Shown piece after piece: positions 42,922-54,773 of a stretch of DNA of 64,000 nucleotides (position 1 is the stretch's first letter; each line of letters starts with the position of its first letter). The position numbers and the translations under genes are program-made. Source of the DNA: Odontesthes bonariensis (lineage: Eukaryota > Chordata > Actinopteri > Atheriniformes > Atherinopsidae); contig NC_134516.1 of assembly GCF_027942865.1 (NCBI RefSeq), forward strand, positions 17,163,822 through 17,227,821, written 5' to 3'. The notes below the pieces were generated by a model that did not search any database, was not told where the DNA came from, and was given only the letters and a program-made list of their open reading frames with translations.

Positions 42922-44640
42922 ATGGAGTCAACTGGAGTAGAGACTTTGCAGTTGGAAATAATAGGACTTTTGTGCACACTGCCAGTAGAAAGCTTAAAAG
43001 AACTGTGTGACTTTCTCCTCATTGCTGGGTCAGAATTGGAGCATGTGGCAGGAAAGAACAGAACATCACTCATCTTAATGATAAGTAATCATCTACAAAG
43101 TGAAGAGTTACAGAAACTTGAGGATTTGGGAATGTCGACGTTCCTCTACCTCAGAGACAAAATAGCTGACCTCCAGGCTGAGGTAGCGACTGACCACATA
43201 AATGAGCCACTTAATGTGGAGCAAAATGAGACTGGCACTCAAGCCTGTGCACCAAAAGAAAGCAGACCTTCTCAGTTACACCCACCACATGATGTTGAAA
43301 CTGCACGTGGGGAAAGTGGACATAAGGTCCCGGCCACCAGACCGTTCCACAGAATGCCAGCCTCAGGCTTATCACTAGATCACGCCCCTTCTCCTTGGCA
43401 CAAGGAATTTAAAATAACTGGACAAATAGGGGAACCAGGGCAAAAGGACCGTCTCCCATTTTCCAGCCTAGCACGGCAGATCGAGCATGGTCTCCTCAAA
43501 GGCTTCCCGGAGATTGAAATTGTTGATGCTGTCATAAGAGCTATTGTTCCGGGGATGCAATTGCGCAGCTATTTAGAGGGGAAGAGTGATCTAACACTGC
43601 CCATCCTGAGAAGGATACTCCGTTGTCACTACCAGGAGAAGAGTGCAACAGAACTGTATAAACAGCTGTCATCAGTGGTCCAGAGCATAAAAGAGACACC
43701 TCAGAGCTTCCTCATCCGTGCTCTAGATTTAAGACAAAAGATTCTGTTTGCCTCACAAGAGTCAGAGTCAGGCCTACAATATGACCCAGTACTAGTGCAG
43801 AACATGTTTCTCCGCGCAGTTATGACCGGCCTGCAGAACGATAACATAAAACGTGACCTCCAGCCATTTCTGGAGCAAACTGGCGTCACTGATGAACTCT
43901 TGTTTGAGAAACTAAATATTGCATGTGCTTATGAAAGTGAGAGGCAAGATAAGAAAAAAATGACAGCACCACAGCGGCCTGTAACCATTCATTCTGCTCA
44001 GTCTGACCACACCCCTGTTGAGAAGAAGGAGAAAATAAGCCAACCAAGTCACAGTAAGCATAACACTGATATTCTTTCAGAACTGCAGGAGATGAGAGCA
44101 AACATGACCCTCCTTAAAGACCTTAAAGCTGAAGTGTCTTCTATTAAAGAGTCTATGCAACAGTCCTCTTACCAACAGCAGCAGCACCAAAACCGACCAT
44201 CAGGACCAGATTGCACGTCACCCCAGTTAGCATCAGCCTACCATGACCCACCACTGGCACTGGCCCCAGCCCCTGCAGCACAACAAGGTTATTTTCAACC
44301 CCATGTCATGCAACACAGATACCCTCAAAGCCCTGCAGTACAACACAGCTATCCTCAGGTCCTTGCTGCAGAATATGGCTACTCTCAAGTCCCTGCAGCA
44401 CAACATGGTCACCCTCCACTCAACCCAAGGTATGGCAACCAGCGCTCATTTGCAACAGCTACACCTCGGCAGAGGAGGAGATGCTATGGCTGCCAACAGG
44501 AAAATTTGGAAGTCTGCACTCACTGCTTTAGGTGTGGCAGCAGCGAACACTTCTCAGCCGGTTGCAGAATGGGAAGGTCAGCTCACTACAGAGGCGGAGC
44601 TTTAAACGGGCAAGGGTTACCCCAGCGGGGCAGGGAGTGA
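42922..44640 (+). CDS. gag: Gag of the Ty3/gypsy element
   Basis: 572 residues. The N-terminal part is helical in look ([20 protein letters not shown]), the middle has the retrotransposon capsid-like region ([20 protein letters not shown] to [12 protein letters not shown]), then a glutamine- and proline-rich part with several tandem QHxYPQ-type repeats, and a [14 protein letters not shown] zinc knuckle (CX2CX4HX4C) near residues 535-548. The frame looks open. It overlaps pol by about 109 bases, with pol in the -1 frame, which fits the frameshift expression known in this family. Confidence 0.9.
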   Translation: MESTGVETLQLEIIGLLCTLPVESLKELCDFLLIAGSELEHVAGKNRTSLILMISNHLQSEELQKLEDLGMSTFLYLRDKIADLQAEVATDHINEPLNVEQNETGTQACAPKESRPSQLHPPHDVETARGESGHKVPATRPFHRMPASGLSLDHAPSPWHKEFKITGQIGEPGQKDRLPFSSLARQIEHGLLKGFPEIEIVDAVIRAIVPGMQLRSYLEGKSDLTLPILRRILRCHYQEKSATELYKQLSSVVQSIKETPQSFLIRALDLRQKILFASQESESGLQYDPVLVQNMFLRAVMTGLQNDNIKRDLQPFLEQTGVTDELLFEKLNIACAYESERQDKKKMTAPQRPVTIHSAQSDHTPVEKKEKISQPSHSKHNTDILSELQEMRANMTLLKDLKAEVSSIKESMQQSSYQQQQHQNRPSGPDCTSPQLASAYHDPPLALAPAPAAQQGYFQPHVMQHRYPQSPAVQHSYPQVLAAEYGYSQVPAAQHGHPPLNPRYGNQRSFATATPRQRRRCYGCQQENLEVCTHCFRCGSSEHFSAGCRMGRSAHYRGGALNGQGLPQRGRE

Positions 44641-47600
44641 CCCCGTCAGCATCAGTTCCCCAACTCTGTGCACACTGTGGCGCACGTGGGATAAAAGTGA
44701 GGCTCAGACAATGTGCGGTATGTAAAAGTGTGTTATATTGTTCCAAAGCATGTCAGCACGAGCACTGGGTTGTTCACAGGAATCAGTGTTCAAGAAGTTC
44801 ATGTAATACAGTCCGAGCCAAACCACAAAAGAAAAGACAACTCAAAGTTGCTCCATTAGTTGGACAAAAATATCTGATTGACTGTCATATTCAAGACCAG
44901 CAGGTTAGAGCTTTGTGGGACTCTGGGTCGCAAGTGACTGTAGTTAGCGAACAATGGAAAACAGATCACTTGCCACATGTAAGACTGAGACATATTTCTG
45001 AAATTATTGAAACTACTGACACTTTAAACCTCATTGCAGCTAATGGTGAAGACATGCCATACATAGGGTGGATAGAGGTTGCATTTAGATTAGCTGCAGA
45101 TGCAGGAGCCCCCACAAAAGAAGTTGTTGTTCCCACCTTAGTGATTAAAGGTAACAGTCTTGCTCGGCCTATTATCGGCTCAAATGTTATTGGACTTATT
45201 GTTGATACAGAGCTACAGCAGAATGAAACCACCGATAAACAGCAGCTCATTAAAACTGTCCAAGCAGCATTCTCTGATTTTGAAATGGAGGATGCTGAGG
45301 TGTTTGTCGAGAGAGTTGCCGCTGAACAGCGATCACTGGAGTATGTTGTGAAAATGACCAGAGAACATGTGCATGTCCCCAAACATACATCTGTAAAAGT
45401 GGAGTGCCGTATTGTGACACCACCTTTGCAAGAAGAGACAACACTGATATTTGAGCCTAGTATCAATCCGCATTGGTCAGAGGGCCTAGAATTCACTGAC
45501 ACTCTTGTAAATCTGAGGAAAGGGGAGAAACCATTCATAATTGTGGATGTGCAAAACCCAACAGATCATGACATAGTGCTCACTGGCAGAACAGTTGTTG
45601 GGACAGCACAGCCAGTTCAAGCAGTTTACCCAGCAACAGTGTTTGAACGGCCCAGTGCCACTCCTACAGTAACTGTAAATAATATGGGAGTAGAAAAAAA
45701 ACAAACCTCTGGGACTAAATGGGATCCTCCAGTTGACTTGAACCATCTTAGTTCTGCTGAAAAGGAAATAGTTAAACAAATGTTAAGAGAAGAGTCAGGC
45801 TCCTTTTCCAGTTCTGATGAGGACATTGGCTCCATTGAGAACTTGCGGCTTTCCATTTCACTGAAAGACACTGAGCCTGTGGCCAAAACTTACCTCTCTG
45901 TCCCAAAACCACTATACCAAGAGGTAAAGAACTATCTTCATGACCTCATCACACAAGGTTGGGTGCGCAAATCCTCTTCTGCTTATGCTTCCCCAGTCGT
46001 GTGTGTCCGAAAAAAAGATGGAAGCCTACGCCTGTGCATCGATTACCGTGAGCTGAACCGGAGGACTGTACCAAATCGTCAGCCCATCCCCAGGGTGCAG
46101 GACATCATGGACGGCCTGGGAGGTAATTCATGGTTTTCACTATTAGACCAAGGAAAAGCTTACCATCAGGGGTACATGGCAGAGGAAAGTCAGCCACTCA
46201 CTGCTTTTGTGACTCCCTGGGGCCTATATGAATGGATCCGAATACCGTTTGGTCTAATGAATGCACCAGCTGCCTTCCAGAGATGCATGGAAGAAACTCT
46301 GGATGGGCTCAGGGATGAAATTTGCATTCCTTATCTTGATGACGTATTAGTGTTCAGTAAGTCATTTGTAAGCCACGTGGAACACGTCAGAACTGTACTG
46401 AGGCGATTAAAAACGCATGGCATAAAGTTAAAACCAGCCAAGTGTGAGATCTTCAAACGAGAGGTTCGCTATCTTGGGCGGGTTATTTCATCAGAGGGCA
46501 GTAAAATCGACCCTACAGATACGATAGCTGTCAGAGCCTTAAAAAACAAGCGACCGGCCACTGTGGGACAACTAAGAGCCGTCATGGGTCTCTTGAGTTA
46601 TTATCGTCAGTATATCCGAGATTTTTCCCGGATCGCTGCACCTCTTTATGACCTCATGAGAACACCTACTGATTTAGAAAAAAATGACAAGCGTGGCACA
46701 AGAACAAGACAAAACAAAAGAAAACAAAACGGTGTGCCGTCCAACCAGCCCATTCTATGGACAGAGAAACATCAGCGCTTGCTGGAAGAACTCTTGGATT
46801 ATCTTGTGGAGCCACCAATCCTTGCCTTCCCCGACTTTAACAAACCTTTTGTCCTACATACAGACGCTTCCAACCTGGGCCTAGGAGCAGTTTTGTATCA
46901 GGAACAGGAAGGAAAAATGCGTGTCATAGCATATGCGTCTCGAACCCTCACTGAGTCTGAGAAAAACTACCATTTCCACTCTGGAAAATTGGAGTTCCTC
47001 GCCCTTAAATGGGCGGTGTGCGAAAAATTCAGAGACTATTTAATAGGGTCATCTTGCACTGTGTATACGGATAATAATCCGCTCACTTATGTCTTATCCA
47101 CAGCAAAACTAAATGCAACTGGATGCCGGTGGGTCGCTGAATTGGCGGATTTTCACCTCACCATTCGATATCGGCCCGGAAAAGAAAACACTGATGCCGA
47201 TGTTCTCTCAAGGCTGCCAGTGGATCTGGACACCATGATGAAACACTGTACTGAGGAAATGTCCTCTCGTTCAGTACAAGCAGTCGTACAGTCAGTAGAG
47301 GAACCAGATTCTAACGCAGTGTGGTCCATGGCTCTGTCTGTTCAGGGAAATGAAATGAGTAAACCAGAGCATCAGCCTGTCTTGATGGCAGAGATTTGTC
47401 AAGCTCAGAAAGAAGACAAGACTATCGGTCCAGTTATCGAGTGTTGTCAGTTAAACAAGAAGCCCGACAGCAAACAGCTGAAATTGTTCACTACACGGAG
47501 TAAAAGGCTAATAAGTGAATGGGAAAAACTCTCCTTAGATGATGATGGTGTCCTGCGTCGAAAGACAGCAACACGAACACAACTTGTTCTGCCTGACAAG

Positions 47601-49271
47601 TACAAAGCAACTATTCTGAAGGAGCTGCATGATAATATGGGGCACCAAGGAGTTGATAGGACCACCTCACTGGTAAGGGAACGCTTCTTTTGGCCTTACA
47701 TGCAGCAGGACATTGAACACTATGTGGCTCACAGTTGTTCATGTTTGAAACAAAAGAAACCCACCCGAGAGACTAGGGCGCCCCTAACTAATATTGTCAC
47801 AACCCAGCCTTTTGAGTTAGTGTCCATTGATTTCTTACATGTTGACAAGTGTTCAGGCGGGTACGAGTATATATTAGTAGTCATTGATCATTTCTCTAGA
47901 TTCGCCCAAGCCTATGCTACTACATCCAAATCAGCAAAAACAGTGGCAGATAAACTTTTTAATGATTATGCATTGAGATTTGGGTTCCCTCAACGTATTC
48001 ACCATGATCAAGGTGGTGAATTCCAAAACCAGCTCCTGGCACAACTAAAAAAGACCTCTGGAGTGTTGGGCTCGCGGACAACGCCGTACCACCCCCAAGG
48101 TAATGGACAGGTTGAGCGCTTCAACCGTACACTCATCCAGATGCTAAGAACTCTTACAGAGAAGGAGAAATCGAACTGGAAAGACTCATTGAACAGGTTA
48201 ATCTTTTCGTACAACTGTACAAGATGTGAAGTTACCGGCTTCTCTCCCTTTTACCTTCTCTTTGGGAGGACCCCAAGACTACCTGTCGACATACTTTTCC
48301 GGTTGACACCAGAAACCGGCACCTCTGATCATCGAGAGTACATGCGAAAATGGCGTGAAGGGATGCAAGAAGCTTATGAAATAACAAGGAAAAATGCGCA
48401 AAAGTCAGCTGAGCGAGGCAAAAGAAACCATGATCGAAAAATAAAGAGCTCAGAGTTGGAAGCAGGAGACCGTGTGTTGGTTAGAAACTTGACCCCAAGA
48501 GGAGGAACTGGCAAGCTGCGCAGCCATTGGGAGGATACGATCCATAAGGTTGTCCGACGAGTAAATAAGGATGCTCCAGTGTATGAAGTAGTACCTGAAC
48601 AGGGGAAAGGAAGAGACAGCAGAATTCTGCATCGTAATCTGTTGCTTCCATGCGACCATTTACCCCTTGAAGTCCCTCTAAAAGTTGCCAGACCACAGAG
48701 AGAAACTTCAAAACAGACAAATGAAGAGGAAGTCATAAACCAACAAAATAATGACAGTGATGAGGACTCAGAGGATGAATGGTTCTATTACCCATCTTCA
48801 CATCCTCCCCAGAATCAGACATGTGACGTCCCAAAGACACGTGATGATGAGGAACCCACTGATCAGCACACAGGCTCTAATGGAGCACATAACGAACAGG
48901 GACAGGAACATGACAAAGTGCTTCAGCTGGAGGAGGACCAACGCAGGATTGATTTACCAGTCAGAGATGAGGCACCCGAGGAGCTAGAGACTCTTGGAGA
49001 CGGCCCTGAACTGCCAGCCATGTCACTCCCTCCATGTGAAAGTCACAGTGATGATGAACAATTACAAGATCGACCAAGGAGAGAACGACGACCCCCAAAG
49101 CGATTCACCTATGATGATCTTGGTAATCCCGCTTGTTATAATCTAGGACTCCCAACCAGTTTCACATACAGCTGTAGCCCTGTACAACACAATGGACCCT
49201 ATCAACCAGGGCCCTTGTGGCCAGATGCTGTACAGAGATCCACCTATCACCCTGTGTTCTTGTATGGATGA
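44532..49271 (+). CDS. pol: Pol of the Ty3/gypsy element, with a MYND finger
   Basis: 1579 residues in the -1 frame relative to gag. Near residues 46-86 lies a MYND-type zinc finger: CAHC, CAVC, YCSKAC, then H and C in HRNQC. Then aspartic protease ([13 protein letters not shown], about 126-138), reverse transcriptase (YLDDVLVFS, about 600), RNase H ([16 protein letters not shown], about 774), integrase with an HHCC zinc region (about 1030-1075) and the DDE residues in [17 protein letters not shown] and NGQVERFN. The C-terminal 250 residues are acidic and low-complexity. The N-terminal part overlaps gag, so the mature start depends on frameshifting. Confidence 0.93.
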   Translation: MWQQRTLLSRLQNGKVSSLQRRSFKRARVTPAGQGVTPSASVPQLCAHCGARGIKVRLRQCAVCKSVLYCSKACQHEHWVVHRNQCSRSSCNTVRAKPQKKRQLKVAPLVGQKYLIDCHIQDQQVRALWDSGSQVTVVSEQWKTDHLPHVRLRHISEIIETTDTLNLIAANGEDMPYIGWIEVAFRLAADAGAPTKEVVVPTLVIKGNSLARPIIGSNVIGLIVDTELQQNETTDKQQLIKTVQAAFSDFEMEDAEVFVERVAAEQRSLEYVVKMTREHVHVPKHTSVKVECRIVTPPLQEETTLIFEPSINPHWSEGLEFTDTLVNLRKGEKPFIIVDVQNPTDHDIVLTGRTVVGTAQPVQAVYPATVFERPSATPTVTVNNMGVEKKQTSGTKWDPPVDLNHLSSAEKEIVKQMLREESGSFSSSDEDIGSIENLRLSISLKDTEPVAKTYLSVPKPLYQEVKNYLHDLITQGWVRKSSSAYASPVVCVRKKDGSLRLCIDYRELNRRTVPNRQPIPRVQDIMDGLGGNSWFSLLDQGKAYHQGYMAEESQPLTAFVTPWGLYEWIRIPFGLMNAPAAFQRCMEETLDGLRDEICIPYLDDVLVFSKSFVSHVEHVRTVLRRLKTHGIKLKPAKCEIFKREVRYLGRVISSEGSKIDPTDTIAVRALKNKRPATVGQLRAVMGLLSYYRQYIRDFSRIAAPLYDLMRTPTDLEKNDKRGTRTRQNKRKQNGVPSNQPILWTEKHQRLLEELLDYLVEPPILAFPDFNKPFVLHTDASNLGLGAVLYQEQEGKMRVIAYASRTLTESEKNYHFHSGKLEFLALKWAVCEKFRDYLIGSSCTVYTDNNPLTYVLSTAKLNATGCRWVAELADFHLTIRYRPGKENTDADVLSRLPVDLDTMMKHCTEEMSSRSVQAVVQSVEEPDSNAVWSMALSVQGNEMSKPEHQPVLMAEICQAQKEDKTIGPVIECCQLNKKPDSKQLKLFTTRSKRLISEWEKLSLDDDGVLRRKTATRTQLVLPDKYKATILKELHDNMGHQGVDRTTSLVRERFFWPYMQQDIEHYVAHSCSCLKQKKPTRETRAPLTNIVTTQPFELVSIDFLHVDKCSGGYEYILVVIDHFSRFAQAYATTSKSAKTVADKLFNDYALRFGFPQRIHHDQGGEFQNQLLAQLKKTSGVLGSRTTPYHPQGNGQVERFNRTLIQMLRTLTEKEKSNWKDSLNRLIFSYNCTRCEVTGFSPFYLLFGRTPRLPVDILFRLTPETGTSDHREYMRKWREGMQEAYEITRKNAQKSAERGKRNHDRKIKSSELEAGDRVLVRNLTPRGGTGKLRSHWEDTIHKVVRRVNKDAPVYEVVPEQGKGRDSRILHRNLLLPCDHLPLEVPLKVARPQRETSKQTNEEEVINQQNNDSDEDSEDEWFYYPSSHPPQNQTCDVPKTRDDEEPTDQHTGSNGAHNEQGQEHDKVLQLEEDQRRIDLPVRDEAPEELETLGDGPELPAMSLPPCESHSDDEQLQDRPRRERRPPKRFTYDDLGNPACYNLGLPTSFTYSCSPVQHNGPYQPGPLWPDAVQRSTYHPVFLYG

Positions 49272-49542
49272 TTATAGACATTTAATGGACTGTTTTCCAA
49301 ACGGAACATGCCATAAGTACACATAAATGTGTGACTTTATGAAGAGAAGAGTGTGGACACATTCATTATGGACTGTTGAAGCAGTTGTGATTCAGCACAC
49401 GCCTTGCATTGGAAATGCAATGACTTTGAGTAGGCCAAATGCCCATGTATGGACTGTGTAGAGTGACATTATATGCCCTACTAGTAATTGAACTGCCCTA
49501 ATTATTCAATGTCGAGGACGACATTTGTGTTGATGGGGAGTG

Positions 49543-50360
49543 TGTAATGGTTATAAATATGTTTACTGGTGATTACAAAGGAATAATTTACTATTTGGTT
49601 AAAAAGTGTTTTATTTTCATTCATGATGGTGAACACATTGTTATTTGTGTCTTTGAGGAAGAGAACTTGTGATCGCATTATCACACTGATTTTCTAATCG
49701 AGTGATCCATGATCAGCTACTTTGGTCTTGGAATGACAGAGCGGTAGAATAATGCATTAAAACAAGAACATGTTTAAAATGCCAATACTTGAATATTATT
49801 TTGTTTAGTTTTTATTATACATTGTCTACATTCAGAGTGATTTCTTCAAAGTTTGTTTTGAGAGTCTTACCTGCTGATCGAGTCTCATTTGGTTATGCCT
49901 GAGTTAGCGAAGGGGAAGCGTGTTGCTGCTGCTCGTTCATTACAACACTGGACGTGACGACAGTAACACCTTGTCTTGTGTCTGTTCTTCACTCTTCCCC
50001 TTTTGAAGGTAAACTCTTTGATTATTAATATATTTTATGTCTGTACTCATGTTCTCTGTGTTTTCCGAAAATAAGGTTAAAGTTAAATCTGTTTAGAGTA
50101 ACAATGTTGGCTCGAGTATGTGCAGCTTCACCTAAGTTTTACTCGCCATAGTTTCTTGCTAGCTGTATCACGTGGTGCGAGCAGCGGTGCAGTCGACATA
50201 AATGTACTGTGTATGTGTAATGTTTAGCACTCAGGAAAGATACTGTTGAACTGTTGAATATAAGAAAAATTACATTACAACACTGGACGTGACGACAGTA
50301 ACACCTTGTCTTGTGTCTGTTCTTCACTCTTCCCCTTTTGAAGAAAGGGGAGGTGTAACA
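49543..50360 (+). repeat. 3' LTR
   Basis: 818 bp, preceded by the purine-rich GATGGGGAG; no difference from the 5' LTR noticed. Confidence 0.95.
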
Positions 50361-50695
50361 TATATTCATTCACCATATATGTCATGTATGAGTCTTACTA
50401 ATTAAACATTAGACCAATCCAGGTGTTACTAAGTACAGCTGGACTCACTGTCAAGCCTTAATTGCAAACATGATTTTAAGTTTCAGATTGAAGTTGTTTA
50501 CATTTCGTATTCTTGTGTTTCCTTTGTTTTAACTTTAAAGTGTCTTCATATGAAAGCAGAGACTGTCATGTTTAGCCACTTCCTGCTCTGGAACAGACAG
50601 TTTGATGTCTAGGAAGCTGCAATTCAAAGGGGCGGCGGTTGCCTTTGACTTGACTATTTCTTCAAACAGACAGCAACAGTTATGTCTTGATCAGT
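50361..50695. other. Upstream region of gene H
   Basis: Holds the likely promoter of gene H. GGAAGC and CACTTCCTGC (an Ets-type GGAA core) around 50575-50615 are compatible with leukocyte expression, but this is weak evidence. Confidence 0.3.
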
Positions 50696-52409
50696 ATGGA
50701 TGTGTGGAGACTCTGCTTTGTTCTGGTTCTTCAACTCTTTTGTGTGTGCCTTGGAAGTGAAGGTAATTATAAATTTGATCTAAAGAAGACAGACATCTAT
50801 CATTTCCTTATATCTCGAGGGATGTCAGTAATGTCTGATGAGACATAATTTAGTAACAACAGATTATTTCATGTACACTTTTTTTTTCATGCAACCGCTC
50901 GCAGTGACGCTTGTTAAGACGATTGGAAAGGAACCAGATTTCACTCAATTATGCATCAATGAGACACTGAATATCATCATTCTGATAGTGTGTAAGATCA
51001 GAACAGAGAGGAGCCGGAGAGAAGAGTGTCGTCTGCTGTATCAATATGGACACGACTTTGTTCATGAATGTGACTCCAGGTTCACACTTATGGCAGAGAA
51101 TCAGACTGTGTTTCTGCACCTGAACGATTTAACACCAGCTGATAGTGGGAACTACACCTGTGAGTGTTCAAGTCTAAGTGGAACATTTATTCTTCATCTC
51201 AACATCACTGTGAGGGGTAAGCACATTCAATATTTTTATCCTAATATATTAATCGATCAGATACAAGTTTGACATTTCACGCTATGTTAACTAGAGAAAG
51301 CAGCATGATAGTGTGTAAGAAATGTTTTGATTTTTATGATAAATTATATTTAATTTTAAATTGAGATAGAAATGTTCTTGGTTCACACACTGTACTAAAA
51401 TAAAACCCAACCTGACCACAAAATAAAAAGATAAAGCATAAAGCACAATGTCTAGAAATGAAGGTTTTTAAACAGGTACTGTCACGACCGAGCTTAGTTG
51501 ACAAAAACGGTTAAGGACACACAAAATGCCATCGAGATCCCTTTATTTCCACAAAAATAGAAGCTATGCATGATAGAAATCTGAGCATGAGACGATCAGC
51601 GGCTCAGCAGGCTAAGTGTGGATGTGTGATGTTGGTCAAGTGTCAAACAAACCAAACGGCAAACAAAAAAGAGCGACTGAAAGCTGGACCTTTCATAGGC
51701 CAGATGTTCCCAGGCCAAAGGAACCACCTACTCAGGCTCCGGTGGATCAAAAATATAAGTCAATGCTCTTAAGACACAAAAGGTTTAACCGGGGGAGTCA
51801 CAGGATTATTTTCCCATTGCTGTATTAATTTGCAGTGCGTTTGATTTACTGTTTTTTATGTTGCAGAGGACAAAGAGGTCATCAGTACAAAAGGAACCTT
51901 GTTTTCATTGCCACTGATTGCTGCACTGATGGTCATCATTACAGCTGGAGTTATTCTGGGAATCTGCTTCAGAAGAAAAAGTGATGGGTGAGAATGTCTC
52001 ATAAATGGGTTATAAGTATCTAGTTTTGGGGGCATTTTGATATCAGTTTAATTTCTGATATCCTGTTTTATTGAAAGTGGTGGCTGGTTAAGGTCAGAAA
52101 CATCTGAATTAGCTGGTCTTGACACTCGTGGCTCTTTGGTAAGTAATGTTTTCTTACGTCAAGTGCGTTTGAAGTCAAATTAGATCTTTCGATGTTTGTT
52201 CTTCGATATGTATCAAAATACACTCAAAACTCAGGTTACAGTAAATGCAGTGCCTCAAACTTTGAGCAAGTGCTTGATAAAACTTTGATTTCGAACTCAG
52301 TTGTAATAAGATTTCTTTCTGCCCTATTCTCTAGGATGAAGATAAAATTCACAACCCATACTCAAGCCTTCAGCAGCCGACAACAGATGTCTATCAAACA
52401 GTTTCATGA
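50696..52409 (+). CDS. Single-Ig-domain receptor with ITAM-like tail, gene H
   Basis: The only plus-strand member. Five exons splice in frame to 211 residues: signal 50696-50762 (MDVWRLCFVLVLQLFCVC), Ig 50905-51216, membrane 51867-51987, tail 52078-52138 and 52335-52409. Ig: VTLVKTIGKEPDFTQLC, six cysteines, DSGNYTCEC. Membrane: LPLIAALMVIITAGVILGIC then FRRK. The last exon encodes HNPYSSLQQPTTDVYQTV then S and stop: YxxL, seven residues, YxxV (tyrosines 196 and 207), an ITAM apart from valine at the last position. It begins DED like the last exon of G and aligns with it without a gap. A 0.65-kb intron lies between the Ig and membrane exons. Probably an activating receptor, by motif only. Confidence 0.87.
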
Positions 52410-52520
52410 ATTCACTCTCCATGAGATAAAGTCGGCAAGAAATATGAATCTGTGATAAGCATCATGGAGTTGTGCTGATTTATCAGAACAGCAACACTGC
52501 ACTTTTCCCACTGTGGGATC

Positions 52521-52526
52521 AATAAA
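52521..52526 (+). terminator. Poly(A) signal of gene H
   Basis: AATAAA 112 bases past the stop, inside CCCACTGTGGGATCAATAAA, which resembles the tail of a teleost repeat also present (inverted) in the gene G intron. Confidence 0.6.
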
Positions 52527-54773
52527 GTTAATCTTTTACATATTACCACGGCTTAGTTTCAGTTGTTTTCCTTTGCAGTCAGAGTATAAGTCACATGTTA
52601 ATTGATCCACACTGAGCGTCTATTTCATTTAGAATATTGTATTTCGGTTTAATCACTGTGCCTGAACAACGAGCTGTTACATCAAGTGGGATTTGTTAAT
52701 TTTGTCAACTTTATCCGCATTTTCATTTTTGACTTAATTTTGGGATAAAGTAAACATTTTAATCCAAATTTATGCCTAGTTATCTTTTGTCACGCCCATG
52801 GACTTACGATTTTAGTTTTATGTTTTAGGTTACGTTTTTGTGTTCATGTCTTGGTTTTTAGTTTTGCCATTGCTTTTCCCCTCACGTCACTTACCAGTTC
52901 ATTAGTTTCACTCACTTCACCTGTGTTTTTTCCCTCAGCTGCACTCACTCTCCAATCACTCTCACTCCCTATTTAGTTTCCAGTCTCCCCTCTCAGTTTG
53001 CCGGATCTTTGTTGCCATTCATGCCCTTCATGCCTACTCACCCATGCTACCAGTTTTGTCCAAGATAAGTATTTATATATTATGCCATGCCAAGTGTTTT
53101 TGTTTGTTTTTTCACAGTTTGATTTTTGAATCCGGCTAAGCCGCGCTTTGTGTTGATACTTTGTTTTTTTGTTAATAAATCACCCTTTATTTTTGAAAAG
53201 TCCGCATCCGTGTCCTCCCTCCTCACACCTACCTGACATCCTTTGACCATTGAGGGCAGCTTTAATTGATTCGTTTCTGATTAAGTCAAAGTAGCCTAAA
53301 ATACTAAGAAAAGCTCAGATGGATACAGGTAAAATCTAAGTCGGAGTTGAAAATTACAAATTCGATTTTTTTTCTTTTCCTTTTACCTTTTAGACTGAAG
53401 TTGACCTGAGTGACCTGTGAATGATCTCTACCAAACCACTGAATCAGTTCATAAAGGCATGACACCGAGACAAATCCGGCAAGCATGATGCTTGTTGAGC
53501 AAGACCTTGTTGTGCTGGTTTGCTTGAAAAATCTACAGAATCTGTGCTCACTAGCCCAAATACAAAGTTTTCTGCTTCATGGCTATTTCTTGTTTATCCG
53601 TGGCTGGTGCCTGACACCCCTAGCTTGTTTGATGACCACGTCTGGCCCATGTATTTGAAACAAGAACTGAATGAACTATGCTGAATGCTGCAGTTTGGGT
53701 AAACTGGGTCAGGAAGGACATGCTTTCTGGATGACACAAATTTCAGTTTCCTTTCACCTTCAGTTCAATGTAGATAATATCTCTAAGGTAAATAGGGAAT
53801 TTAACCAGGAACAGACCTTTAGTTACTCTCTGTTCACACGTACAGCATAAACTGTACAGCTTTAATTTGTACGACTGCTTAGTGCAAAAATACTGTGTTT
53901 TCTGCCTGCAGTACACCTCATTGAATGAGGGCTCACCCGCCTTACAAAACGTAGTTTAAGCCCAATTCATAGCTGTCCTCTTCTCAAAAATATTAACATT
54001 TTGTGCCTTTGAGTATATGTTGCCTCAGGCTAACAGTATACAGACACCCACACATGCAGGAATCAGTATATTTCAGAAAGGGACATTTTAAGGCAAGAGA
54101 AATGTGAAAAGGTTTGATACATGCAGAGTACATAGACATATGTATAATTCATACAGTAATAAGCCTAAAAGGCAGAAATCCACTGAGGTTTAGCAAACTG
54201 CATCTGTTGACTTGTCTTTCTTTAAAGTCATTTGCACAAGTGTGAAGGAGATGCATCTCCAGTGTCACACAGGCAGCAGAATAAACCATGTGGTACATGT
54301 GGGTAAGAACAGGAAGAACATACAGGAAGGATGACTGTGTCCAGCCGACCTGACACCTCACTAACTTCTACAGCTGCCTGAGAGAGAGTGGTGTTCAAAA
54401 GGCCTGAAACGCCCAGTAACTGCACAATCTTACATAACTGACAATAAAAACTGATACACAGTGGTTAGGAGTGAAATCATCAATGGGACAAAAATAGATA
54501 CACAGGAGACATTTTCATTTAAGAGCCAAGACTAAAACACCGAACAGTCATGTTCACCAATAAAACATTAAAGTTTTACAATGAAAAATATGAATAAAAT
54601 TAAAAGTTTAAATGAAATGCACCTGAAATAAGTTTGTTGGATAAAATAGTTACTTTTTGGACAACAGCTCCGGTTTCAGTTGGTAGTGTGAACACATGAA
54701 TCACATGGAAGCAAATGTGGAACTTTACGCTTTACAACGCTGTCCCTAAATGGGATTTTCAGACATATTTGTA
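52527..54773. other. Intergenic DNA between genes H and I
   Basis: The part from about 52790 to 53235 (GTCACGCCCATGG to CTACCTGACA) has the T-rich, CTCC-rich look of a dispersed teleost repeat, with AATAAA near its end; family not assigned. The rest holds nothing recognisable. Confidence 0.35.

Larger units (their letters stand above)
41853..50360 (+). mobile_element. Ty3/gypsy LTR retrotransposon, looks whole and young
   Basis: An 8.5-kb element: 5' LTR, primer-binding site, gag, pol, 3' LTR, with a 4-bp target duplication TATA (41849-41852, 50361-50364). Order of pol domains (protease, reverse transcriptase, RNase H, integrase) places it in Ty3/gypsy; no envelope frame and no chromodomain were seen. 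The two LTRs show no difference by eye over 818 bp, which points to a very recent insertion. It sits between genes G and H and interrupts neither. Both main reading frames look open. Confidence 0.95.

Noticed and set aside
44966-48987. Several minus-strand and alternative plus-strand frames
   Set aside because: Shadows of the pol frame, whose motifs are unmistakable.
49272-49542. Envelope gene after pol
   Set aside because: Only about 270 bases lie between pol and the 3' LTR and no frame with signal or membrane segment is seen.
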